Shown here in pieces: positions 27,522-38,960 of a stretch of 64,000 nt of DNA. Below the pieces are notes generated by a model, which ran no database searches, was not told where the DNA came from, and saw only the letters and a program-made list of their open reading frames with translations. The position numbers and the translations under genes were made by a program. Location of the stretch: positions 205,454 to 269,453 of the forward strand of contig BJOX01000017.1 of the NCBI GenBank assembly GCA_009731375.1, written 5' to 3'. Source of the DNA: Paulinella micropora (taxonomy: Eukaryota; Cercozoa; Imbricatea; Euglyphida). How positions within the stretch are numbered: the first letter of the stretch is position 1; each line of letters opens with the position of its first letter.

Positions 27522-29206
27522 CGGCCCAACACTTCCATGTGTTGATCCATCATCGCCAAGACGTCCTCCTTAGACTTTTCACTTCCCTGCCACTGTTTTG
27601 CCTGCTCCCGCAAGGCCGCCCGAGCCTTATCTGTTTCCTCCTTGATTTGTTCGTCCGTCGCCTTGCCCGCTATGTCGTCTACCGTGGCCTCCTCGCCCTC
27701 CTCCTCGAACCCTTTTCGAGACCGGTACAGGGTAGGCGTTTGCCTCTCCTGATCCGCATATCTGGCCAACTGATCGATCATCATCGCGTATTGTATCGCA
27801 TGTGTGCGATGATATACCCCCGATATACGAGTAAACGCTTCATCTCGGATTGCGGCCAAATCCCGTGTAAGGAGTTCCTCCCGATATTTCCTTGCCGCTT
27901 TTCTCGAACCCAAACGACACGCTATAACGAGCTTCTGCGTCCGACTCCGTATAGGTATCGGATCCTGAACCAAGAAATCCTCGATATCGTACCACCACAT
28001 TTCCGTTCGTCTACCCACCGGAAGCACTATCGTAAAATCCCCAAGAGAAATCCGATTCTTCAGCGCCTTCTTGATTCCCGCCACCGAGTCGATTATAATG
28101 GGATCGTCCCCCCACTTATCCTTGAGGAACTCGATAATTCCCGTCTTCGCCTGACTCTGCTTTGCCACGTTACATACCACGTACTGTGCCATGGGCAACG
28201 TCCTGCCATCCATTTCTTTGTGTTGGTCTCCCAAATTACGGCCGTGTATCGGGAAACCGTCCATGGCCAATCTCCGTTGTTCTCTCAAGTGTTCCAGCCG
28301 CATGTCGCACAATGCCACTATCTGATTTGGCGTCCATTCGTCCTCTGATTCGCTCTCCTCATCCGTTGCCTTAGGGTCCCCCACCGCAAAAACCTCGCAT
28401 GCTGCCTCGTCAGCCGCTGCCTCTTCCGACATTACGACCTTCACTGTCGCAAAACTACCAGCCGTCCATTCCCCCTCATTGCCTTGAGGTCGGTCATCTG
28501 TCGACAAGTGCACCATCTTGTATACCGGTGCGTTTTCATCTGCTCCATATCGCACCGTATACCCCGCACAGTCGATGGACGTGCGCATTCGTCTGAGCGC
28601 GTCCAAGCTCCACAACAAGCCCCCCGTGTATGCTGGTACCACCCAAAATTTGTGGATATAGACCGAGCCATCTGAGAGCCGAAAGTTCAGCAACATCGTG
28701 CCCGTGATCGGTGTCGATCCCGACACTCCATTACCCATCCCTGCGTGCGCCGCAGCCTGCTGATACCACTGCTGTCCCCCATATTTGTCCTGAAAGCTCT
28801 TCCCCATGACACTGATCGCCGCCATCGTGTCATTGCCAATGACCTCATACCCGCCCAACTCGATAATTTCCACCTTCGTGTAGGCTAAAGGGAAATCAGC
28901 TCTTTTAATTGAATTAACCATTCTCCTAGGACTCATAGAATCCGCGCGTTCCGCGATCGTTTGGTATGTCTGGAGGATAAGTCGGTTCCGCTCCCGTTCC
29001 TTCCCCTCATCCCCTCCATTGAGTCCCCTTTTCCCTTCCGACCCCTGGTCGATATCCTTACTTATGTTCTCTCTCTTCTGATCCCCTATTTCCCGCCTCT
29101 CTCCCTTATCTTCCTTATTCCCTATTCCCCCCTGAGCCCCCTTATCGCCCTCAACGTCTATAGCTCCGTTATTCTTATCCTCTGTTCTTCCCCGTTTTTC
29201 TTCCAT
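27449..29206 (-). CDS. Aspartic protease region of the gypsy-type Pol, 585 aa
   Basis: After a charged leader comes ELGGYEVIGNDTMAAISVMG, which aligns with the retropepsin core where DTGA or DSGA is normal. Here it is DTMA. TPITGTMLLNFRLSDGSVYI, HKFWVVPAYTGGLLWSLDAL and a Leu-x-Asp-x-Leu element follow, as in Ty3-type proteases. The last 300 residues form a helical spacer leading into RT. It would cleave Gag-Pol. The Met in place of the catalytic-loop Gly is unusual and may mark an inactive copy. Confidence 0.6.
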   Translation of the reverse strand: MEEKRGRTEDKNNGAIDVEGDKGAQGGIGNKEDKGERREIGDQKRENISKDIDQGSEGKRGLNGGDEGKERERNRLILQTYQTIAERADSMSPRRMVNSIKRADFPLAYTKVEIIELGGYEVIGNDTMAAISVMGKSFQDKYGGQQWYQQAAAHAGMGNGVSGSTPITGTMLLNFRLSDGSVYIHKFWVVPAYTGGLLWSLDALRRMRTSIDCAGYTVRYGADENAPVYKMVHLSTDDRPQGNEGEWTAGSFATVKVVMSEEAAADEAACEVFAVGDPKATDEESESEDEWTPNQIVALCDMRLEHLREQRRLAMDGFPIHGRNLGDQHKEMDGRTLPMAQYVVCNVAKQSQAKTGIIEFLKDKWGDDPIIIDSVAGIKKALKNRISLGDFTIVLPVGRRTEMWWYDIEDFLVQDPIPIRSRTQKLVIACRLGSRKAARKYREELLTRDLAAIRDEAFTRISGVYHRTHAIQYAMMIDQLARYADQERQTPTLYRSRKGFEEEGEEATVDDIAGKATDEQIKEETDKARAALREQAKQWQGSEKSKEDVLAMMDQHMEVLGRWREVRSSTTRQGSIGRWDRRYQE

Positions 29207-30216
29207 TCCATCTCCACGAGTCCGCTCCTCTGCCTTCTGCCGTTTTTCGTGTGCCCTACCCCCTCTCCCTCTCTGTTGCTCTCATCCGTTTTCTTGTCAT
29301 TCCCCAGTCATCTATGGACTGTCGTTCTCCTTTGCCATCCCCCCGGGATGGGCTGCCGTACCCCGCTCCATCTACCCGCCGGAGTAGCAGGCGTTCCTGC
29401 CGTCTTCGTTCCCCTATCAGCCATCAATTCCCGCCGCATACCCTTATGTTCCATATTGATATGTTCCCCACCTGTTTTGCCTTCCCCCGTGATCACGACG
29501 TCATCTTTATCCTCACGCCGTCGCGGTCGCGCCTCTTCCTCCCTCGGCGTCCGTTCCTGTTCAAATATGCCATGTTTCCGTTAATATTTTTGTTCCATTT
29601 CCTCCACGGATATTATCCTACCCGATGGCGTGGGTGTGCCCCCTCCCGCCGCTCCCTGTCGCTCCGGTAAACCCGCCGTCGCCCCTGAAATCAATGCCTG
29701 TCGATCCGGGTGCACATACGGGAAACTGTTGCCTGTTCCTTTGCTCCCTTCACCCCCTTTTCTTCCGTTCCCTTCCATCTTCAGAATCTCTCTCTTATCC
29801 TGTACCTCTGAGGCCATCCCCGGCCCTGTTGCCGCCGAACGTTGTGCGTCCCCTCGACATCTTCCTCGATCACCGCCACGTCCTCCGCCACCACCGCCTC
29901 GTTGCCGTAACCCCGCCGCGGACAAGTACGATCCTCGATCCTTACGCTTCCATCCGTATTTCTGGATGTTCGCGGTGTTGAACCGTTGCAACTCGTCCAG
30001 TTCGTGCGGGTGAAACAGGTCTTCCAACCCACCCAGCTGCCACATCCCATGTCGAATCGCCTCTTTCAGTTCCCGTATAGCCGCGTTCTGCTCCTCCCGC
30101 GAGACTTTATTCATGTTGTCGTGATACAATGTATCGTCATCGTGTATGCAACATGATCCTCTTCCTGATACGAAGAGCCGCCCCATGTCCGGTCGTAGGG
30201 AAACAAAATTTTGCAT
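29207..30216 (-). CDS. N-terminal Pol/ORF2 region of the gypsy-type element
   Basis: An intact frame from Met 30216 (MQNFVSLRPDMGRLFV) runs 211 residues to 29581. It includes helices (REEQNAAIRELKEAIRHGMW, HELDELQRFNTANIQKYGW) and a Gly/Arg-rich stretch. The stretch 29580-29207 has degraded charged coding sequence in other frames. The DNA element at 30220-39200 sits 4 bp before this Met. Joining the empty site gives MLFMQNF in frame, so the true start may lie a few codons upstream. Confidence 0.5.
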
Positions 30217-30219
30217 AAA

Positions 30220-30270
30220 TTATTAAAATGTCAGTATAATTCGTAAAAACATTATTTTAATGCTAAAAAA
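30220..30270 (+). repeat. Left terminal inverted repeat of the 9-kb element
   Basis: It begins TTATTAAAATGTCAGTATAA directly after the CATAAA duplication and is about 45-50 bp long with mismatches to the right end. The following 200 bp are AT-rich and non-coding. Confidence 0.65.
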
Positions 30271-30483
30271 TCATTTTTACTGCAAAAGTCTGCAAAAAAA
30301 ACTTTAATACCTATTGCGTCTGACTCTCAGCCCGACGTACCGACACTACAGTCAAACAGCTAGTCATACGCGCTAATTCATTGTATACGATATGTTACAA
30401 ACGCTTTCCTGCAACTAAAACATATAATAAACAAACATAAACAAACCCTGAATCAATGACAAATTATTTTCCTGATTTATCTC

Positions 30484-31050
30484 ACCTCTGGTGGCACTTG
30501 GGCGCCACCACACCGTGCCACCCAGGACAAACACGTACTGCTTGCATCCCACCAGCAATATTATAGTCGAAAAATCGTGGACGGCTACATGTCATGCATA
30601 GATCTTATGTATAGATAAATGGAATAAAAAAGAAAAAACTTAAAACTGATTATGAAGATTGCTTTGGCGGGAAAATCCACGCCTGTGGTGGCACTTAGCG
30701 CCACCTCTTGCTCTGCACCCGCAAAACAGTATTATTACATGTCCCGATCCCGGATATCACGGAAGTACTGATTCCCCGCTAGAAATACAGCAGTGAATGA
30801 AACAAAACAACACTAAACTTGAAACAAAAAATCCTTGATGAATGCGCGCTGAGCGCGCACCGGCGCGACCGATCGCCTGCCACCTGCGTACCACCCCGCA
30901 CCACGCACCTACCTATAACCGTGACAAGGCAAATGCTTGCGCAAACAGCAAAAAAACCGCATGTTGATGAAGCAAAAGCGGAAAAAAAAATTGCAAAAAA
31001 GAAAATGATTATGCATTCCCGCCTCCGGTGGCACTACGAGCCACCGAAGC
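30484..31050. repeat. Left subterminal GGTGGCAC...GCCACC palindromes
   Basis: Three interrupted palindromes: 30490-30508, 30687-30704 and 31027-31045. Each has the form GGTGGCAC, 4-5 nt, GCCACC. The same motif appears near the right end at 38748-38778 and 38931-38958. Repeated subterminal words at both ends are typical transposase-binding sites. The region 30,271-31,150 has no convincing gene. Confidence 0.65.
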
Positions 31051-31150
31051 GTGCCAGCCACCATCGCACTGTCGACCGTGAAGGCGCCCAAGTCAATCTA
31101 AATCAGCCAAACAATTTTGCTGCGGCAAATACGAATTCTATGCAAGTAAT

Positions 31151-34117
31151 TCACCAGACAAGTGCTTCGTCCTCGCTGCTGCTGTCGGGAAAGCCGCCAG
31201 GGGGCTCGCACAGCTCACAGCCTACGTAATCTTCGCTGCCTGGAGGAGGGTTGTTGCTGTTGGGATGGTTGCAATGTTTGCAGAGCCAGATCTCGCCTCC
31301 TTCGGAATTTGCGTCCCCCTCGTCCCAGTCGCTGTCCTTTTGATCTTCCTCATGATCTGACTCCTGGTAATTCACCGGCCGAGCCGCCCTCCTCTGTCGC
31401 TTTGCTGCTCCGCCCCGCCCAGCGGGACGTGAGCCTCGCACTGCCGCTCTGGAGGAAGGGCCACCACGCGCTGCGTTGCCCGGCTGCTTCCTTTTCCGGC
31501 CTGCTTTTTTATTTGCTTTCTTTTTGCTGCTTTTGCCTGCGCCACCTTCGGTATTGCCGCCGTCGCCGTCGCCGTCGCGTCCCTTGTGGCTCGCCATAGC
31601 GTCCTCCAGTCTCTGCTGAAGGTCGGCCACCTTACCCTGCGTCGACAGCCCTAACCCTTTCAGCAAAGCGATACATTCGGGCTTGAGCATTTGGGTGAAC
31701 CTTCCCTTTGCCTTGCTCTTTGCTCTCCCGCTGGCAGCAGACACCGAGTTGAAGTAGCTCTGCTTTTCCTCGTAGCTCATGCCATCGGTCGCTCCGGACT
31801 TCACGTGTATCGCCAAGGCTGGCTCCCCCAAGCTCTGATGCTTGGACTTGCACCGCTCGTCCTTTTTGTGCGCAGGTACGGGGTACTTCAAGCTCTGGGT
31901 GCACTTCTCGCACCGCTTGCCCTCCTTAGCATCCTTGTCTTGGCGTAAATCCAACACAATGCGGTCACGGAACTCAACATCGCTGTGAACCGCGCCGTAG
32001 GCCACACCAGGCGTAAAAATTTTACCCTCATCTGTTGGCCGGTAGTAAACAAATGAGCGCAGCTCCTGAAACATCCACGTCGCAACCTTCCGGGGATTCT
32101 CCTTGTTCTTGCTGATCCACGCTTCGATCACGTCCCTGTCGTGACCGTAGTACCGATGGTTCTCAAACCCTGCTTTTGCAGCTGCAAGAAGCCAATCCTC
32201 AACGATATCGAAACCACGGCCCTGCTCAAGCTGACTCGTGAGAAATACCTTAATGTGTATATGCCTTTGTCCGCGTCGCACACGTTCCAGGCATACCCGC
32301 CGCACAGCATATCTGAGCGCATCTCAATGTTGTACTTCTGCCAGAATCTACAGCCAGACTGCATTCAATCAGCTGGTGCGTGACATACTAAATACTTGGA
32401 TTCCGCCATGATGCACTCTCTGTTATGGAAATCGCCCCCGCCATCGCCTGTGCGGATGCCCGGGCCCGGAAGAGATGACATCTCTCCGCTGCCTCCTTCC
32501 TCCTCAGTTCGCATGTGGTAATCCCATATATACCGAGTCGTGGCGCCGGAATGCTCACATCTCATAATATTATGGATGTATTCATACTGCAGCTCCCCGT
32601 CCGTCCGCCGTGTGACGCGAGTGAACAACAAATCATTCATCTTCACGCCTGTTTCGGAGTACCAAGATATGTAGTCCTGATAGACTACCCAAGCGCCAAG
32701 CCCAGGTTCAAGCAGATCGATCTGTCGCGTGATGTGGCTGCACATGCAAAAAAGTCTCACAAACAAGCCGAATGGAAGCTGGGAGTGACCTTCGCTGCAC
32801 CTTGTACTGCGCGTCGTGTCTCTCGCACTTTTTCATTTTTTCCTTGAGGTTTTTTATCTTTTCCAAGTTCCGCTTCTCCTCTGTCAAAGCTTCCTCTCGC
32901 AATAGCTCGGCCTTCCATTAGTCCCAGTTGTCGTGCCACTTGCAAGGGACTGTTTTGGAAATGCAACGAAACAGAACATCCTCCTCCTTTAGTATCTTAC
33001 CAACAGTCTTGCGATTGCGAGGGACATAATTGTGGTGGCATACATCGGTGCTTCCTGGCCTGACGCAGCCTCCCTTACAAAGATATGCAGCTGAGTTTTG
33101 CTCATTCCACTTTCCACCCCGCATAATGTGCGCCAAGCGCTCGAAGCCCCCTGACTCCTCCACCATTTGCGCGTAGATTTGAGGGTGGGCTGTGGTTCTG
33201 AACCAATTAAAAAAGGAGTCCAATGATCCAAACCAAAATGCAGCGTTAGACCCTGACTTCCCAGCCAAGTTCTCTTTCACAACAGAAGCAGTGATCCGCT
33301 TCTCCATCGGTGTGATCTTTTCTCGCTCGGCGTTCGCCATCACTTGCTGTGAAAAGATGTCAGGCTTCTTCAGTTTTACCCCTTCCTGCAGATTGGCGTC
33401 AGCATCTCGAACAGCTTTTGCTGCTTTGCGCGCATACCGATCGCTGATCGAAGTAAAGATTTCTTGAAATTGTTTTGAGGTCATCTTCCCTCGAAGCTTC
33501 CCAACAAAAGCCTGCTTGTGAGCTGATCGATAGGGAAAACTCTGCACAATTTCTTTGACAGCCTTGGCAGCTGCAGCTTCCGCTTGCCCTTGCTGTACTA
33601 GCGCTGATACTTGGGGGAACTGCTCCTTGCCTTTCTTAGATAAAATTAAGTACATCAGTTGGTCATCCGTCATCCCATCGAGACTCTTACTTGAGCGCAT
33701 CTTTTCCTGGTATCTCCTGCTCCTTTCCAAAGTCTTACGGTGCCGAACATCGACTAGCGTCTCATCAAGTCGCTTCCTGGAATGATGGCCGCTATGTGCA
33801 CTATATTCAGTATCTGACACGCCCCCGGAAGAGAATGCAGATCCACTCGATGGGCTCAACATATTGAATGAAGCAAGGGCTGACGGTGCGACTTCTGACA
33901 CTCGAGAACTAGCTCGTTGTTCCACTAGCTCCACCTTTGCAGACAGCGGTATAGAGGACCGACTCCTTGCTACAGCAGACTGTACTGCCGACTGGCTTAT
34001 GGTTGATTGGGTGGCTAATCTGGCTAGGAACGACATGGCATGCCTCTGGGACAGCAACAACAAGCAGTTCATACTCACAATCACATTGTTCGTATAGCAC
34101 CGAATAGAGCTTTCCAA
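31151..34117 (-). pseudogene. Transposase-like multi-domain gene (SAP, RanBP2-like zinc finger), disrupted
   Basis: Coding starts at Met 34117 or the internal Met near 34036 (MSFLARLATQSTISQ). The first part is a 400-residue helical region with Cys/His pairs (CKGGC ... CHHNYVP ... PCKWHDNWD). An in-frame TAA at 32918 interrupts it, after which WKAELLREEALTEEKRNLEK continues in the same frame. The next exon (to about 32380) has VVYQDYISWYSETGVKMNDL and TGDGGGDFHNRE. After a short intron come FWQKYNIEMRSDMLCGGYAW and NVCDADKG. This DYxSWY ... TGD-x-G-x-x-F ... CDxxD spacing fits an RNase H-like (DDE) transposase core, by my own inference. After a frame change at about 32255 the rest contains a SAP DNA-binding segment (LLKGLGLSTQGKVADLQQRL), a Lys/Arg-rich stretch and a C-terminal RanBP2-like finger (WLCKHCNHPN ... 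CELC). Confidence 0.5.
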
Positions 34118-34403
34118 AGGCTGAAGCCTCCAAGCTGAAAAGGGTCGAGATTGGGATGCCGACTACAGCACAAGTGGGATGTAACATAACAAGAGAAGAG
34201 GTGACGACCTGCGAGGGTGTGTCACTAGTGGCTCGCTCTGCACAAACGTGTCACAAGGGTGCTTTTTCAAAGCTCCTAAACTCACCGTACCGTACAGGGA
34301 ATAGTGGCATTCGGCGGGTTTCTTTGGCATTTCTCCTTAAGTTTGAGAGCATTCCCGCTTCAACTAGTTCAAGTGCTGTTCCTGTTACCCCACTGCCTTT
34401 CGC
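34118..34403. promoter_or_regulatory. Divergent promoter region inside the 9-kb element
   Basis: This stretch lies between the transposase-like gene (minus) and the unknown gene (plus) and shows no coding signal. It probably drives both. Symmetric placement in the element suggests coordinated expression. Confidence 0.4.
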
Positions 34404-35431
34404 ATGCCCAAGGAGAAGATTATTGTAGAAACTATCGAGGCCTATCGTGTGGAAAGAAAGGATGGACAGCAGACGGTGTTTGTGCAAGTGAATAACGACG
34501 AGACATGGCAACCGCTAGGCGACTGCAAAATCGACACTGCAATCACGATGCAGTACAATGATTTTCCAAGCCCAGATCCCAATGTGCCGGCATGGGACAT
34601 AAAAGAAGACAATATGGTCTTTCGATACGCCCCGCAAGGAAAAGCCAAAGTTCGCAGTCTCACAGGAAAGCCAAAGTTTTTTGACCCTAGCCTGGCAGAA
34701 CAAAAGACGACTCATAGTCGCAGAGCTAGGGCAAAGCGTCAGCAGCCTGGTTCAGCTGAAAAAAAGGATGACTCGCACGTGTCAGAAGCTGAACAACAGC
34801 CGAAAAAACGGCGGGAGGGCAAACCTTCTCAAGCCACGAAGAAGGCACAATCGCAGCAGAAGGTTTGCTGCTTCATACATACATAGTTAGGAAAGTAAGT
34901 AAGTAAGTTCGTAAATAAACAAATAAATAAATAAATAAATAAACAATCAAATCAAGAAATGAATTATGAGTAACGAGAAAATAAGTACATCCATGCATGC
35001 AACAACAGCAGAGCATACATACAATTATTATTGCATGCATACCTACACGCATGCACACATACATACATACATAGTTAGGAAAGTAAGTAAGTTCGTAAAT
35101 AAACAAATAAATGAACAAATAAACAATTAAATAAGGAAATGAATGATGAGGCACGACAAAATACGTACATGCATGCATGCAACAACAACAAAGCATACAT
35201 ACATATATTGCATGCATACCTACACGCATGCACACATACATACATACATAGTTAGGAAAGTAAGTAAGTAAGTTCGTAAATAAAAGAATGAATAAAGAAA
35301 TAAAGTATTAAACAAAGAAATGAATGATGAGTAACAAGAAAGCAACAACAACTATGCATACATGCACCCATACATACACGCATTGAATACATACACGCAT
35401 ACATACATACACACATACAAGAGAAAATCAA

Positions 35432-35486
<55 letters not shown>

Positions 35487-36360
35487 ACAAATAAACAAAT
35501 AAACAAATAAACAAATAAACAAATAAACAAATAAACGAATCGTTCTTGCAGTGGTCGCCCGGCCGTAAGCAGCGTGGTGGGAGGCGTGGCAGCAAAAAGG
35601 ATGCTGGACCAGTTTCACGTCGTGTCGATTTCTCTGAAGCGCTAGCTGCCACTGGGTACTGTCATCTCTTGATGTCGTTTTCTCATGACATTGGCATATT
35701 TTGCAGTGACGAGGCAAAGGAGGGTCTTGAGGAGACGAGCGCATCAGCTCCCAGGCAGGAACGGTATTAGTTTTGCAATTTCTGGTGTTTGCATGCTGCG
35801 TAATGTGATTGCATTGCAGGGTGATACCAGCAGCACACAGCCCCCCGCCCCCACCACCGCCGGACAGAGATGATGTTTTGGAAAAGCTCAAGCACTTGAG
35901 CGCAATTTCCGCATCGGCCAGGGCTGCTTTGTTGAGATCGGACGAAGTTTTTACACACAATCTGGATGCACTGCAACTTCCTGAAGAGGATGAACAGCCA
36001 GAGCCGGTGCCACTGTCGGTCCAAAAACCAAAATCATCTCTCTTCGGTGCTTGGGGAGACTCCATTAAAAGCAAGTCGATCGCGGATAAGGCGGGCGACG
36101 CCGCGGACGAGAAAGACGGTAAGGGCACGCATACGGAAGATCTTACGGTGAGCGCTAGCACGGCGGACAAGAAAGACGGTAAGGGTACGGAGGACCAAGC
36201 CGCGATCGATGATGCCGATACCGCCGCCAACCTAAAGCTCATAGCTGAGCAAAAGGCAGCAGATGATGACGAGCGGCCTGGGAACAAGCGAAGAAAAATT
36301 ATAAATTCTGGGAGGTCAGGCCCGCAAAACAGTATTATTTTAAATTTCCAGCCGGAATGA
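34404..36360 (+). CDS. Unidentified element-borne gene, four exons, 386 aa
   Basis: Exons 34404-34862, 35552-35655, 35707-35763 and 35820-36360 join in frame with GT-AG borders (phases 0, 2 and 2). The N-terminus (MPKEKIIVETIEAYRVERKD) starts a beta-rich domain with DNMVFRYAPQGKAK. A basic linker (RRARAKRQQPGS, PGRKQRGGRRGSKK) follows, then a Pro run, a helical part (DDVLEKLKHLSAISASARAA) and a charged tail with a repeated KKDGKGT unit and a nuclear-localisation-like KRRKI. It looks like a nuclear DNA- or chromatin-binding accessory protein. No family is recognised. Intron 1 holds three tandem ~185-bp units of CATA and ATAA repeats; introns 2 and 3 are only 51 and 56 bp. Confidence 0.6.
34863..35551. 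repeat. Tandem ~185-bp units with (ATAA)n in an intron
   Basis: The word ACATAGTTAGGAAAGTAAGT recurs near 34880, 35071 and 35248. Each unit goes on through AAATAAAC-type repeats and a GCATGCATACCTACACGCAT block. An ATAA/ACAA array closes the intron. Confidence 0.85.
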
Positions 36361-36791
36361 GCGCAACCGAACAGGCGCAACAACAGAAAGGGTACTAACT
36401 GTTTCTGTTTTTTTTCTTGCTCTTCACACCCTCCCCGTGTCCCTACTACAATGATGTCTAGACTTGTGATAGCGTACTCTGTGGGCACATCTGTGGAGTA
36501 CTTCGCGTGTGTCGACAGCTAGTACTGGAGCAACCTCGGGCTGAACCTGACCGTAATTTCCTGCTTTGATAGCATGCACTGCAGTCCACCCCCCTCCTAC
36601 CCGTAGGCAGGTGAATGGGTATTGACAACGATGGTGCCCCCGGCCATATGCCTTGTGCTTGGGTAAGCAATGCTGCACATACAGACATGCAATCGCGGTA
36701 TCTGTTGCTTGCATAGTCCGGGCCGTCGCCTGCAACAGGACCGCTTGGCAAGTTTATAGTTCTGGCGAATTCCATAAACACGCGATCGTGC
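36361..36791. other. Intergenic gap between the two plus-strand genes of the 9-kb element
   Basis: About 430 bp without a convincing exon. The stretch may include the 3' UTR of the first gene and the promoter of the SET gene. Confidence 0.4.
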
Positions 36792-38717
36792 TTGGTTGCG
36801 ATTGAGACCACTCCCGCTGGAGCCAGCGAACGCACTTTTGCTTTGTCCTTTTTGGTGGAGGCAGACATAGATGCAGTGGCCACGAAGAAAGACCAGAGCG
36901 AGCACAGAGGCCGTGCCAGAGACAGCTTTCTGCAAGAGTGCGTATATCCCCTACTGGAGCCGCATATTCAAGCAGCGAACGGTCGCTTGCCGAAAGACGA
37001 GCCGCTTCCTCCCATTCCGAGCTATCGCGCCACCGTGGTCGCTCAAACCCCCCCCAAAGTCAGTGCAGACGCGAAGGCCTCTGCCTCCAGCACCGCCCTG
37101 AGCGCATCCAGCAGTCAGGGGTAAGCAACAGCAGCTTGTCTGTCATTGAAAATGATGCAAAATTTATTATGCGCAGGGATAGTATTGCGTCCCGCAAGGT
37201 CAGGCGCAAGTCGGTATTGCCAAAGGGCGAGGTGCGCGTTGTTGCAATGGATTCGTTCGTTGATCCAGAGGGAAGAGATCCTCTAGAAGGTTACGGGGTG
37301 CAGCTAATTCCCATCAACGGAGCTCGGTACGGGGACATTGGGCTGCGGGAGGGCGAGGAGCTCGGCGGATTCGGGAGGGAACTGCTGCTACAATTTTGGG
37401 ACGACTGCTATGATGAAAAGGTGGATCCCGCAGGCTTCTCTGCTGTTTTGGCAAGTCCGGGCGACAGCACGCTCAAGATCGGTGGCAAGCTCTGGTGCTT
37501 TACCAAAGCACATCGCAAGGAAGTAGCAGAGGATCGTTCCCAGCCGCCATGCAACGCAGGCGCGCTGATAAACCATGCGCCTGAGGGTTCAGGTGCAAAC
37601 TGCACCTGGATTCTGCCGAAAGGCAAGAGAAATCAATACCCCATCCTCAAAATGACGGACAACCTCGTGTACGGCGGTTTTTTTTATTTGACTACGATGG
37701 CCAGAAGGGCTCTGTGTATTGGCCCAGCATGTTGGGGGAGTAACGCCCCGGGACATGCCTCTGGCGGCGGATGCGGACAGGAAGTTGATTTGGCCTCGCT
37801 TCAATAAGCCTTCGCCTGCACCCCAGAACTTCAAGGTAAGAGCCTGCACCCACACAACACAAAACATGCTTGCACTCTCACAGCTACCTGCAAAGAAGAC
37901 TGCAGCTGGTAAAAAAGTTGGAGTCGGTGGCAAGGGTGGCAACCAGACGCACCTGCCAACTTGCCTTTGCCCGACGTGCCCCCTGGGCATCAAGAAGCGC
38001 GCCAAGGCAAGGGCCAAGCTTGCTGCTGCTAATAATACTGAAGCGCGCGCGCAAGGTAATAAGCTTGCCGTGCACAATCTGATGTGATGGGTACCTGGTT
38101 TTGATTTAGAGGAAACGGACGAGGAGGATTCGGATGATGAGTCGGAAGATTCGGATGATGAGTCGGAAGATTCACCCTTGCAGTCACCTAAAAAGAAGAA
38201 AGTGAAGCGTGGCACTGCAAAGGAAAGTGGTTCAAAGCGGCCGGACGGGCAGACCCCGATCCAAGGGGGAGGTGATCGTCAGGTATGCGCCCCAGGCTGT
38301 CGATGCCCGCGGTGCCGCCAGTCGCAACGCGTCCCCGGGCATGGAGAAGGGTGCGATTGCACAGGGTGCGTACCACATGGCAAAGGGTGCAAATGTGAGG
38401 AATGTGTACCAGATGCTAAGCATGGCAAAGGGTGCAGATGCAAGGAGAAGTGCGCGCCCCCATCGTCGCCGCCGCATGTGGTCCCCTTTGCAATCCCCCC
38501 GTCCTCCCCGCCCGACCAGCATGGCGGATATGGAGGTCAACAGCCTGCGTTGTCACCTGCTTTCCAGCCAGCAGCCGGTGGAGGCCGTGGAGGCAGCTGC
38601 CTTGCGGTGTATCTGGCATACTTACAGCAGCAAGCAACGTCGTATTTGTCACACAGTCAACAGCAAAGTACCTCGTTTCTGAATTACATGGCAGGGGGTA
38701 ACTCTCGGCTTGAGTAG
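36792..38717 (+). pseudogene. SET-domain protein with Cys-rich CXC-like tail, two frame breaks
   Basis: Exon 1 (36792-37120) has an N-terminal helical part. An intron of 56 bp leads to exon 2 at 37177, in phase. Exon 2 carries a SET-like core: GYGVQLIPINGARYGDIGLR, ELGGFGRELLL, WCFTKAHRKE, and the hallmark CNAGALINHAPEGSGANCTW, which matches the (R)xxINHxxxxNC motif that binds AdoMet. The following FFLFDYDG is in another frame across a T8 run at about 37681. A second change near 37730 restores IWPRFNKPSPAPQNFK. Introns at about 37835-37883 and 38056-38110 precede a tail with acidic repeats and CXC-type units (CRCPRC, GCDCTGC, GCKCEEC, GCRCKEKC). SET proteins methylate lysines on histones. Frame breaks fall in homopolymers and could be assembly errors. 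Confidence 0.6.
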
Positions 38718-38747
38718 ACCGTTAGCGCGTACAAGGTAGCATACTCG

Positions 38748-38960
38748 CCTCCGGTGGCGCCACAAGTGCCACCGGAGGCAGGAGAGAGCATTAACTTTCA
38801 TTTTCTCTCTTGACTTTACTGTTTATGATTGATTTTGTTGTGTAATTTGTGTTGTACCGCGCTAGGATTCGGACTTGCCCTCCTGACGTGGGTATCACGG
38901 GTGGGGTGGCGCGGTAGCCTGCGTACGCAGTCCGGTGGCGCTCCAAGTGCCACCGGAGGC
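38748..38960. repeat. Right subterminal GGTGGC...GCCACC palindromes
   Basis: CCTCCGGTGGCGCCACAAGT with GCCACCGGAGG at 38748-38778, and TCCGGTGGCGCTCCAAGTGC with CACCGGAGG at 38931-38959. They mirror the left-end motifs in inverted order. 38961-39150 is AT-rich and non-coding. Confidence 0.65.

Noticed and set aside
28961-29670. Plus-strand ORFs opposite pol
   Set aside because: They are antisense shadows of a GC-biased coding region, and the minus frame carries the protease motifs.
32230-32305. HIHIK motif as a possible HUH (Rep/Helitron) nuclease
   Set aside because: The motif appears only in the frame before a likely frameshift. No Tyr-x-x-Lys motif or helicase follows, and the ends have inverted repeats and a target duplication, which Helitrons lack.
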